DNA from: Sphingomonas naasensis
GTDB lineage: Bacteria; Pseudomonadota; Alphaproteobacteria; Sphingomonadales; Sphingomonadaceae
Assembly (NCBI RefSeq): GCF_004792695.1
Contig: NZ_SRXU01000011.1
Span: 1-64,000 of the forward strand
DNA length: 64,000 bases
Reading direction: 5' to 3'
The position numbers were made by a program, and so were the translations under genes. Under the pieces are notes generated by a model. That model was not told the origin of the DNA, made no database searches, and worked only from the letters and a program-made list of their open reading frames with translations. Within the stretch, counting starts at the first letter, position 1. Each line of letters begins with the position of its first letter. This document shows, one piece after another, positions 8,852 to 17,766 of this stretch.

Positions 8852-9643
8852 TCAGCGCACCACCAGCCGCGTATAAAGGTGCCAGGTCGCATAGCCGAGC
8901 ACCGGGAGCACCACGGCCAGACCGACGAAGAACGGGATCGATCCGATGACGAGCAGCGCCGCGACGGTGACGCCCCAACGCAGCATCGCGCCCTTGTTGG
9001 CGGCGACCGCCAAGCGCGAAGTATGGATCGCCGTGCGCGCGTCCACGTCCTTGTCGACCAACATCGGCATCGCCACCACGCTGACGGTCAGCACCGCCGC
9101 CGAGAAGGCGAGGCCGGCGAGATTGCCGAGCACGATCAGCGTCCAGCCTTCGGGGGTGGTGAATAGGCGGGTCAGGAAGCCCGTCGCGCTGTCGGGCGCC
9201 GCGGGGCCCATCAAAGCCATGTAGAGCCCCGCCGCGGTCGCCAGCCAGGCGAGGAACAGCAGCAGCAACAGCCCCGCCACCGCGAGGAACGCATCGAACG
9301 ACGGCCGCCGCGCGACGTCGAGGAAATGCGACCAGTCCGATTCGAGCCCTGCCTCACGGCGCCGCGCCAGTTCGTAAAAGCCCGCCGCGGCCGCCGGGCC
9401 CATCAGCCCGATGCCCGCGGCGATCGGGAAGAACAGCGGGATCAGCGAATCCTGCAGCGCGACCGCCGCCGCCGCGAAACCGACCAGCGGATAGATGAAG
9501 CCGATGAACAGCAGGTCGCCGCGATGCTCGAGGAAATCAGCCCAGCCCTGGCGCAGCGCCGCGCCGAGATCGGCATTGCTCACGGTACGGACCTCGAACG
9601 CCTCGGCGGGGCGCTCGGCAGCGTCGATACGAGCGACAGTCAT
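8852..9643 (-). CDS. DUF2189 family integral membrane protein
   Basis: 263 residues from the ATG at 9643; the frame stays open far upstream but that part only shadows the kaiC-like gene. About six membrane helices follow an N-terminal cytoplasmic segment with ALRQGWADFLEHRGDLLFIGFIYPLVG, the family signature, and a later PMLVDKDVDARTAIHTS. DUF2189 proteins are inner-membrane proteins of unknown function, often near respiratory genes. Divergent from the KaiC-like gene. Confidence 0.85.
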   Translation of the reverse strand: MTVARIDAAERPAEAFEVRTVSNADLGAALRQGWADFLEHRGDLLFIGFIYPLVGFAAAAVALQDSLIPLFFPIAAGIGLMGPAAAAGFYELARRREAGLESDWSHFLDVARRPSFDAFLAVAGLLLLLFLAWLATAAGLYMALMGPAAPDSATGFLTRLFTTPEGWTLIVLGNLAGLAFSAAVLTVSVVAMPMLVDKDVDARTAIHTSRLAVAANKGAMLRWGVTVAALLVIGSIPFFVGLAVVLPVLGYATWHLYTRLVVR

Positions 9644-9811
9644 GACGCGCTCCTTCGATGTCCCCGGCGAAGGATTTGTACGCCTGTTCCGGCGCCACGG
9701 CAACGCGCTCCGGGTTCCCACGGTTTCGCCGACGCAACCAATTCGCCGCCGAAACGCTGACGTCGCCGTAAGCCTGTGATAGCCATGCCGAAAACCGGGG
9801 AGACCAATGCA

Positions 9812-11299
9812 ATGCCCTTGCCGAAGCCGGACGATGCGAAGCTGGGTATCAAGGGGCTGGACGATGTGCTGGGCGGCGGCCTCGAGCGGAGCCGCACCTT
9901 TCTGGTCGAAGGCAGCCCGGGCACCGGCAAGACGACGATCGCGCTCCAGTTCCTCGTCACGGGCGCGGCGGCGGGCGAGCGCTGCCTTTATGTCACCTTG
10001 TCCGAGACCGAAGACGAATTGCGCGCTTCCGCCGCGGCCCATGATCTGTCGCTCGCGGGTATCGAAGTCTTCGAGCTCACGCCGCCCGAAAATCTCCTCG
10101 ACGACAACCAGCAGCAGAGCCTGCTCTATTCGTCGGACCTCGAGCTCGGCGAGACCACGCGGCGCGTGTTCGAGGCGTTCGAACGGCTCAAGCCGCAGCG
10201 CGTCGTGCTCGACAGCCTGTCCGAGATCCGATTGCTCGCGCAGAGCTCGCTGCGCTACCGCCGGCAGATCCTCGCGCTCAAACATTATTTCGCGCGCAGC
10301 GGCGCGACGGTGCTGATGCTCGACGATCTCACTACCGACACCAACGACAAGACCGTCCATTCGGTCGCGCATGGGGTGGTGCGGCTCAACGAACTGGCGC
10401 CCGAATATGGCGCCGAGCGCCGCCGGTTGCGCGTGATCAAATATCGCGGCCGACGGTTCCGCGGCGGCTATCACGACTTTGCGATCGAAACCGGCGGCGT
10501 CCGCGTGTTCCCGCGCCTCGTCTCCGCCGAGCACAAGTCCGATTTCGATCGCGACATGCTGTCGACCGACTCGCCCGAGCTCAATGCGCTGCTCGGCGGC
10601 GGCATCGATCGTGGGTCGAGCGTGCTCGTCCTCGGCCCGGCGGGCACGGGCAAGTCGCTGCTCGCGCTGACTTTCATCAAGACTGCGGTCGAGCGCGGCG
10701 AGCGCGCGGCGATGTTCGTGTTCGACGAGGAACGCGAGCTGCTGATCCAGCGCGCCAAGGGTCTCGGCATCGATCTGCAGAAGATGATCGACGCCGACAG
10801 ACTGGTGCTCGATCAGGTCGACGCTGCCGAGCTGACCCCCGGCGAATTCTCCGAACGTGTCCGAATCTGCGTCGAGACGCATGGCGCACGCACCGTGACG
10901 ATCGACAGCCTCAACGGCTATCAGGCGTCGATGCCCGGCGAGCATGCGCTCGTCCTCCACATGCACGAGCTGCTGCAATATCTGAATCGCCAGGGCGCGA
11001 CGACCTTCCTCACCGTCGCGCAGCACGGCCTGGTCGGCGACATGAAGTCGCCCGTCGATCTGACCTACCTCGCGGATACCGTGGTGCTGCTGCGCTATTT
11101 CGAAGCGGTCGGGGAAGTGCGCCGCGCGGTCTCGGTGGTGAAGAAGCGCACCGGCGCGCACGAGCATTCGATTCGCGAGTATCAGATCGGCGGACGCGGC
11201 TTCACGCTCGGCAAGCCGCTGGATAATTTCCAGGGCGTATTGCGCGGCGTCCCGACCATCATCGGCGATGCGAAGCTGCTGAAACGCGAGGACGCGTGA
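9812..11299 (+). CDS. KaiC-like RecA-fold ATPase with two KaiC domains
   Basis: 495 residues from ATG 9812, picked because ggggag lies 9 bp upstream; an in-frame GTG at 9776 is possible. Two tandem KaiC/RecA domains: Walker A GSPGTGKTT (K40) in the first and GPAGTGKSL (K281) in the second, each with a hydrophobic strand ending in Asp (VVLDSLSEIR; VTIDSLNGYQ). Length and order match the non-clock KaiC-like proteins that occur with sensor kinases. No kaiA or kaiB is present. Its GTGA overlap with the hybrid kinase shows co-translation. I infer an ATP-dependent signalling partner of that kinase, not a clock. Confidence 0.88.
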   Translation: MPLPKPDDAKLGIKGLDDVLGGGLERSRTFLVEGSPGTGKTTIALQFLVTGAAAGERCLYVTLSETEDELRASAAAHDLSLAGIEVFELTPPENLLDDNQQQSLLYSSDLELGETTRRVFEAFERLKPQRVVLDSLSEIRLLAQSSLRYRRQILALKHYFARSGATVLMLDDLTTDTNDKTVHSVAHGVVRLNELAPEYGAERRRLRVIKYRGRRFRGGYHDFAIETGGVRVFPRLVSAEHKSDFDRDMLSTDSPELNALLGGGIDRGSSVLVLGPAGTGKSLLALTFIKTAVERGERAAMFVFDEERELLIQRAKGLGIDLQKMIDADRLVLDQVDAAELTPGEFSERVRICVETHGARTVTIDSLNGYQASMPGEHALVLHMHELLQYLNRQGATTFLTVAQHGLVGDMKSPVDLTYLADTVVLLRYFEAVGEVRRAVSVVKKRTGAHEHSIREYQIGGRGFTLGKPLDNFQGVLRGVPTIIGDAKLLKREDA

Positions 11300-13332
11300 A
11301 GCGTACGACGGTTTCCGAACGGGCGCTGGTGCTGGCACCGCGCGGTCGGGACTCGACCATCGCGGCGACCATGCTCGCCGAAGCCGGGATCGAGGCGACC
11401 GGTTGCGCCTCGCTGGCCGCGCTGATCGAGGAACTCGATCGCGGCGCCGCCTTCATCGTCGTTACCGAGGAAGCGATCGCCACCGCCGATCTCCACCCGC
11501 TATCGGCGTGGATCGACGATCAGGAGGAATGGTCCGATCTGCCGTTCATCCTGCTGACCACGCGCGGCGGCGGGCTCGAGCGCAATCCGGCGGCGGCGCG
11601 CCATCTCGACGTGCTCGGCAACGTCACCTTTCTCGAACGGCCTTTCCACCCGACGACGCTGGTCAGCCTCGCCCGCTCGGCGGTCCGAGCCCGTCGCCGC
11701 CAATATGAGGCGCGCGCGCGGCTGATCGCGCTGCGCGAGAGCGAGACGCGCTTCCGCACGCTCTTCGACACGATGGACGAGGGGTTCTGCGTCATCGAGT
11801 TCCTCGACGGACCCGAGGGGCCGATGAGCGACTATGTCCATGTCCAGGCCAATCCCGCCTATGAGCGCCACGCCGGCATCCCGAACGTGGTCGGGCAGCG
11901 CGTCCGCGAGATGGTGCCCGACGAGGCCGAGGAGTGGGTCGCGCTCTATCGCGAAGTGCTGGTCACCGGCAGGCCGATGCGCTTCCAGCGCGAGCTGGTC
12001 GCCACCGGCCGCCATCTCGAGCTGGCGGCGTTCCGGGTCGAACCGCTGGCGCGGCGCGAGGTCGCGGTGATCTTCCAGGACGTGACCGAGCGCACCCGCG
12101 CGGAACGCGCGCTGCGCGATCTCAATGAGACGCTCGAGCGCCGCGTCGACGATGCGATCAAGGAGCGCGAGTCCGCGCTCGCCCAGCTCCACGAAGCGCA
12201 GAAGCTCGAGACGCTCGGCCAGCTCACCGGTGGCATCGCGCACGATTTCAACAACCTGCTCACCCCGATCACCGGCGCGCTCGATCTCATGGCGCGCCGC
12301 TATGGCGACGATGCCCGCTCGGCGCGGTTGATCGATGGCGCGCTCCAATCGGCCGAGCGGGCCAAGACGCTGGTCCAGCGCCTGCTCGGCTTCGCGCGGC
12401 GGCAGGCGCTGGAGACCCGCGCCGTCGACGTCGCCGATCTCGTCGAGGGGATGCGCGATCTCATCGTCAGCTCGATCGGACCCGCGATCGAGCTGCGGAT
12501 CACCGCCGCGGAGGCATTGCCCGCGGCCTCGGTCGATCCCAACCAGCTCGAGCTCGCGATCCTCAATCTGTGCGTCAATGCGCGCGACGCGATGCCCGCC
12601 GGCGGCGCGCTGACGCTGGCGATGGAATATGCCGAGCCGGGAACCGCGGGCGCGCCGCCCTCGCCCGCCGCCGGCTATCTGCGCGTGTCGGTGCTCGATA
12701 CGGGTACCGGCATGGACGAGGAGACGCTCAGCCGCGCCGTCGAGCCCTTCTATTCCACCAAGGAGCTCGGCAAGGGCACCGGGCTCGGCCTGTCGATGGT
12801 CCACGGCCTCGCGGCCCAGCTTGGTGGCGAGTTCCGTCTGTCGAGCGAGGTCGGCAAGGGCACGCGTGCCGATCTCTATCTTCCGGTGGCTTCCTCGGCA
12901 GCCAGCGGCGTCTCGTGGCGCGCCGAGCATGCCCAGCGCGCGATCGACCGCACGTTCTCGATCCTGCTGGTCGACGACGAGGAGCTGGTGCGGCTCGGCA
13001 CCGCCGAGATGCTCCGCGAGATGGGGCACAGCGTCACCCAGGCCGCCGGCGGCGGCGAGGCATTGGCGCGGCTTGCCGAGGGGCTCGCCGTCGATGCGAT
13101 CGTCACCGATTACATGATGCCGCGGATGGACGGCGCCGAGTTCGCCGCGCGCGTGCACGCGCGCTATCCCGAGCTGCCGGTGCTCGTCGTCACCGGCTAT
13201 GCCGGCGGCGATCTCGACATCGGCGTCCCGCAGCTCGCCAAGCCCTTCCGCCAGGCCGATCTGGCGGCGGCGCTGGTGCGGCTGACCAGCCATGAGGCTG
13301 CGCCGCTCGCGGTCGCGCAGGGCGCCGGATAA
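11296..13332 (+). CDS. Hybrid histidine kinase: REC-like, PAS, HisKA, HATPase, REC
   Basis: 678 residues, GTG start inside the KaiC-like stop. Residues about 8-130 look like a degenerate receiver (FIVVTEEAI, PFILLTTRG, FLERPFHPTTLVSLAR) without the phospho-acceptor Asp. A PAS domain follows (RFRTLFDTMDEGFCVIEF), then a coiled coil and HisKA with phospho-acceptor H316 in GGIAHDFNNLLTPI. The HATPase has NLCVNARDAMPAGG, DTGTGMDEE and GLGLSMVHG. The C-terminal receiver has D605 in IVTDYMMPRMDG. No membrane segments, so it is cytoplasmic. The missing output domain suggests phosphorelay to another protein. Confidence 0.93.
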   Translation: MKRTTVSERALVLAPRGRDSTIAATMLAEAGIEATGCASLAALIEELDRGAAFIVVTEEAIATADLHPLSAWIDDQEEWSDLPFILLTTRGGGLERNPAAARHLDVLGNVTFLERPFHPTTLVSLARSAVRARRRQYEARARLIALRESETRFRTLFDTMDEGFCVIEFLDGPEGPMSDYVHVQANPAYERHAGIPNVVGQRVREMVPDEAEEWVALYREVLVTGRPMRFQRELVATGRHLELAAFRVEPLARREVAVIFQDVTERTRAERALRDLNETLERRVDDAIKERESALAQLHEAQKLETLGQLTGGIAHDFNNLLTPITGALDLMARRYGDDARSARLIDGALQSAERAKTLVQRLLGFARRQALETRAVDVADLVEGMRDLIVSSIGPAIELRITAAEALPAASVDPNQLELAILNLCVNARDAMPAGGALTLAMEYAEPGTAGAPPSPAAGYLRVSVLDTGTGMDEETLSRAVEPFYSTKELGKGTGLGLSMVHGLAAQLGGEFRLSSEVGKGTRADLYLPVASSAASGVSWRAEHAQRAIDRTFSILLVDDEELVRLGTAEMLREMGHSVTQAAGGGEALARLAEGLAVDAIVTDYMMPRMDGAEFAARVHARYPELPVLVVTGYAGGDLDIGVPQLAKPFRQADLAAALVRLTSHEAAPLAVAQGAG

Positions 13333-13403
13333 GCAAATCGATTACAGCCGCCGCGCTCGGCACGGGGTAACAGGCGACACCAGCGCCAGCCCCGGAGAGC
13401 CGC

Positions 13404-14597
13404 ATGGTCGACCCCGCCCGCTCCACCGCCACGTCCGGCAACCCGATCGGTCCGCCGAGTCCGCAACTCGCGACCCAGGCCCAGCTCGCGCTCAGCGCCA
13501 ATCGCCTGCCCGGCGGCGGCGTCGATGTCCCCGGCCTCGCCGCGAGCGTCGCGCGCATCCGGCAGGACAACCCACAGGCCGCCGGCTGGGTCGAGGCCGA
13601 GATCGACCGCAACCTCACCCCGGTCGAGCGCGGCGATCTCGCCCGCACGCTCGAGGGCGGCACGGCGACACCGCCGGCCGCGGCGAACGACGCCGGCCCC
13701 GATCCGGTCGAGCTCGGGCTCGATCTCACCCAGCTGGCGCTCGACATCACCGGCATCATCGAGCCGACGCCGATCTCCGACGGCAGCAACACCGTTATCT
13801 CGGCCGGCCGCGCGATCGGCTCGCTCTTCTCGGGCGATTTCGGCGAAGCCGGCGGACATGCGCTCAACGGCGTGCTCTCGGCGGCCGGGATCCTCCCCTA
13901 TCTCGGCGACGCAGCCAAGGCGGGCAAGGTCGGCAAATGGGCGCAAACCGTCAGCGACGCGGTATCGGCGGTCGCCACCAATCCGGCGCTGCGCGGCGCG
14001 CTCGAGCCCGCGCTGCGCCAGGTCAAGAACGCCGTCGACGCGATACCACAGGGCGCGATCGACGCGCTCCCCGGCAGCGCGCGCGATGCGATCAACCGGA
14101 TGAAGGGCCAGCTCGACGAATTCTTCGGCGCGGGCGCGCGGCAGGCCGACGAGGGCGTCTATCGCGGCACCGTGCGCGGCCAGACGGTCGAGCTGCGCGG
14201 CGTCGACGCGGTGTCGGTCAACTATGTGAAGCGTGACCGCGCTGCCTATCAGGAGCTCCGCAACACCTTCGACTCGAAGGTGCGCGGCGACTTTCTGCGC
14301 GATCTCGCTGGCGATCCGACCAAGGTCGACGCGCTGCGCCGCGCCGGCCTCGATCAGGCCGCGATCGATCGCATCGCCTCGGGCCGCGTGCCGCAGGGCT
14401 GGCAGGTCCATCACAAGCTCCCGCTCGACGATGGCGGCACCAACAGCTTCGACAATCTGGTGCTGATCAAGAACGATCCGCACCATATCGCGCTGACGAA
14501 CGCCCAGCGCTCGCTCGTCGGCGACCTCGCCGTGGGCCAGAGCCGACAGGTGGACTTCCCGATCCCGCGCGGCTTCGTCTATCCTCCGACTCCCTAG
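13404..14597 (+). CDS. Polymorphic toxin with C-terminal HNH nuclease domain
   Basis: 397 residues, ATG preceded by ccccggagag. Three parts: a Pro/Ala-rich N-terminus with a helical unit (ARIRQDNPQAAGWVEAEIDRNLTPVERGDLAR); a central glycine-rich, hydrophobic pretoxin-like stretch, about residues 110-185 (LGLDLTQLALDITGIIEPTP, AAGILPYLGDAAKAGKVGKW); and a C-terminal nuclease with H336-H337 in WQVHHKLPLDDGG, the central N-F/S-DN, and PHHIALT. This is the H-N-H pattern of colicin-type DNases. No signal peptide, so export would need a contact-dependent or type VI route not encoded here. The next gene is a plausible immunity gene. Confidence 0.8.
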   Translation: MVDPARSTATSGNPIGPPSPQLATQAQLALSANRLPGGGVDVPGLAASVARIRQDNPQAAGWVEAEIDRNLTPVERGDLARTLEGGTATPPAAANDAGPDPVELGLDLTQLALDITGIIEPTPISDGSNTVISAGRAIGSLFSGDFGEAGGHALNGVLSAAGILPYLGDAAKAGKVGKWAQTVSDAVSAVATNPALRGALEPALRQVKNAVDAIPQGAIDALPGSARDAINRMKGQLDEFFGAGARQADEGVYRGTVRGQTVELRGVDAVSVNYVKRDRAAYQELRNTFDSKVRGDFLRDLAGDPTKVDALRRAGLDQAAIDRIASGRVPQGWQVHHKLPLDDGGTNSFDNLVLIKNDPHHIALTNAQRSLVGDLAVGQSRQVDFPIPRGFVYPPTP

Positions 14598-14622
14598 TCG
14601 TCGGACGGAGCGTTAGGAGCGG

Positions 14623-15087
14623 ATGGCCGGAGACGAGAAGATGGACGCAGTGATAGTGGCGGCGCGCGATGCGCAGGTGGCGGTGGGCGAGGTGGTCCAG
14701 CCCGGCGCCGACGAGGCGCGGATCGCCGTGCTCCGCGGCGCGCTCCAGCGCGCGTTCGGCGCGACGCTCCCCGATGACTATGCCGCGCTGCTGCGCCGCT
14801 CGGACGGCGTCGATTTCGACGGCCTCGTGCTCTACGGCAGCGCGCAGAGCGAGGCCGCGCCGGGCCCCGGCGGCTTCTGGCAGGGCCTGATCGCCGCCAA
14901 CCGGCTATGGCGCGAGGGGCCGGGCCACGACGCATATCTGGTGCTCGGCGAGACCGACATGGACTTGTTCACGGTCAACCTAGACGGCACCGCGCCGGTG
15001 CTGCGCGACAAAGTGTCGAGCGACGTCAACGAGCGTTTTCCCAGCGTCGCCGAGGCACTCCAGAAGCTGCTGTCCACGCGCGGCTGA
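14623..15087 (+). CDS. SMI1/KNR4 (YrhA-like) immunity protein
   Basis: 154 residues, 25 bp after the toxin gene, ATG preceded by taggagcgg. A second in-frame ATG at 14641 also has a purine-rich lead. The core reads FGATLPDDYAALLRRSDGVDFDGLVLYG, then YLVLGETDMDLFTVN and a late helix FPSVAEALQKLL, the layout of the SMI1/KNR4 (SUKH) superfamily and close to YrhA-type members. SUKH proteins are common immunity partners of HNH and other nuclease toxins; I infer that this one neutralises the upstream nuclease. Confidence 0.8.
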   Translation: MAGDEKMDAVIVAARDAQVAVGEVVQPGADEARIAVLRGALQRAFGATLPDDYAALLRRSDGVDFDGLVLYGSAQSEAAPGPGGFWQGLIAANRLWREGPGHDAYLVLGETDMDLFTVNLDGTAPVLRDKVSSDVNERFPSVAEALQKLLSTRG

Positions 15088-15091
15088 GCTG

Positions 15092-15164
15092 TGCTCCGGC
15101 GAAGGCCGGAGCACTGGCGGCAGGCGCATCGCCCGAAACGGGCGCTCGGGCTTCGCCGGAGCAT
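15092..15164. repeat. Diverged ggcgaaggcc palindrome pair
   Basis: tgctccggcgaaggccggag, then ca, at 15092-15113 is a hairpin; an inverted half (cgggcttcgccggagcat, 15147-15164) faces it. This is a variant of the family at 901-1004 and 41948-42047 in which the CCCC arms are replaced by CTCC. It lies between the immunity gene and the groESL promoter and may end transcription from the toxin pair. Confidence 0.65.
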
Positions 15165-15207
15165 GGTGCAGCTGATCCGCCCCGCGAAAGATTCCGCCGC
15201 AAGCCCG

Positions 15208-15271
15208 TTGACGAAACCGGCCGGCCTACGCATATCCCCGCTCGCTAGCACTCACCTCGCGTGAGTGCCAA
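15208..15271 (+). promoter_or_regulatory. groESL promoter with CIRCE operator
   Basis: A sigma70-type promoter is seen: -35 TTGACG (15208-15213), exactly 17 bp, -10 CATATC (15231-15236). Just downstream lies a CIRCE element, ctagcactc (15245-15253), nine bases, gagtgccaa (15263-15271), which is the binding site of the heat-shock repressor HrcA. The operator would overlap or directly follow the transcription start. The perfectly complementary core is GCACTC/GAGTGC. Confidence 0.88.
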
Positions 15272-15304
15272 ACCCGTTCAACCCTAGTAGAGGATCGCAG
15301 CGCA

Positions 15305-15592
15305 ATGAGCTTTCGTCCGTTGCATGACCGCGTGCTCGTCCGTCGTGTCGAAGCCGAGGAAAAGACCGCAGGCGGGATCATCATCCCCGACACCGCCAAG
15401 GAAAAGCCGCAGGAAGGCGAAGTCGTCGCCGTCGGCACCGGCACCAAGTCCGAGGACGGCAAGGTGACTCCGCTCGACGTCAAGGCCGGCGACCGCATCC
15501 TGTTCGGCAAGTGGTCGGGCACCGAGGTCAAGGTCAATGGCGAAGACCTGCTGATCATGAAGGAATCCGACATCCTCGGGATCGTCGGCTGA
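15305..15592 (+). CDS. groES: Co-chaperonin GroES
   Basis: 95 residues, standard length. It caps the GroEL cavity as a heptamer. Seen: FRPLHDRVLVRRVEAEEKTAGGIIIPDTA with the mobile loop, and LFGKWSGTEVKVNGEDLLIMKESDILGI. It begins 33 bp after the CIRCE element and is followed by groEL after 54 bp, so both are repressed by HrcA and induced by heat. Confidence 0.98.
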   Translation: MSFRPLHDRVLVRRVEAEEKTAGGIIIPDTAKEKPQEGEVVAVGTGTKSEDGKVTPLDVKAGDRILFGKWSGTEVKVNGEDLLIMKESDILGIVG

Positions 15593-15646
15593 CCCTTCGC
15601 TAGCCTCACTTTCCCCTAACTTTCCCAATTCGAAAGGTCAGCCAAC

Positions 15647-17290
<1,644 letters not shown>

Positions 17291-17321
17291 AGTCCTTCCG
17301 TTCTGTCCGAACCAATGAGCG

Positions 17322-17350
17322 AAGGGCCGGGGAAACCCGGCCCTTTTGCT
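17322..17350 (+). terminator. Intrinsic terminator of groESL
   Basis: Perfect 10-bp stem aagggccggg/cccggccctt around a GAAA tetraloop, then ttgctttg. Confidence 0.85.
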
Positions 17351-17444
17351 TTGCGACAAATTTGCGACGAATGTGCGCCCCGAACCTTGACCTCGTGGCA
17401 GGGATCAGGAACGTGGCCAAAATAGCCAGACAAGGTTTGCGTCG

Positions 17445-17642
17445 GTGTTTAGCTGGATTTCGGGTCGGTTGCGTTGCTTGGGCGGAAAGCATGAACGGTC
17501 GGACAAACATATCGAGCGGACGGGACAGGACGAGCGTTTCGTCAGCAAATGCCGCTTCTGTGGAACCCCGATGCGCCGCCGTGCCAAGCGCGATTGGGTC
17601 GTGATTTCGCGCGCGGACTATCGCAACGCGCGGCGCGCGTGA
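17445..17642 (+). CDS. Small CxxC zinc-ribbon-like protein
   Basis: 65 residues from a GTG start with a weak upstream agg. The C-terminal half is CRFCGTPMRRRAKRDWVVISR, with a CxxC and a further Cys (LRCLGGKHERS) upstream, giving a C-x(n)-H...CxxC arrangement that could bind one metal. The strong bias of the C-terminal part and its compact basic patch argue for a real gene, although the start is uncertain. Function unknown. It lies alone between groEL and pepF. Confidence 0.55.
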   Translation: MFSWISGRLRCLGGKHERSDKHIERTGQDERFVSKCRFCGTPMRRRAKRDWVVISRADYRNARRA

Positions 17643-17766
17643 CGGATCGGGGTGTGTTGGCACCCTAAGGCAACAAAGCGCTTCCCCTCGCGCCAAAAGC
17701 GCGACAGACTGACGGCTTCCAATCTCGCGCCGAGCCTACGCGGCGCCCTCTTCGGGGAAGCCTTTC

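Noticed and set aside
9812..11299. Circadian clock protein KaiC
   Set aside because: No kaiA or kaiB, and sequence motifs fit the general KaiC-like group; only a signalling role is inferred.
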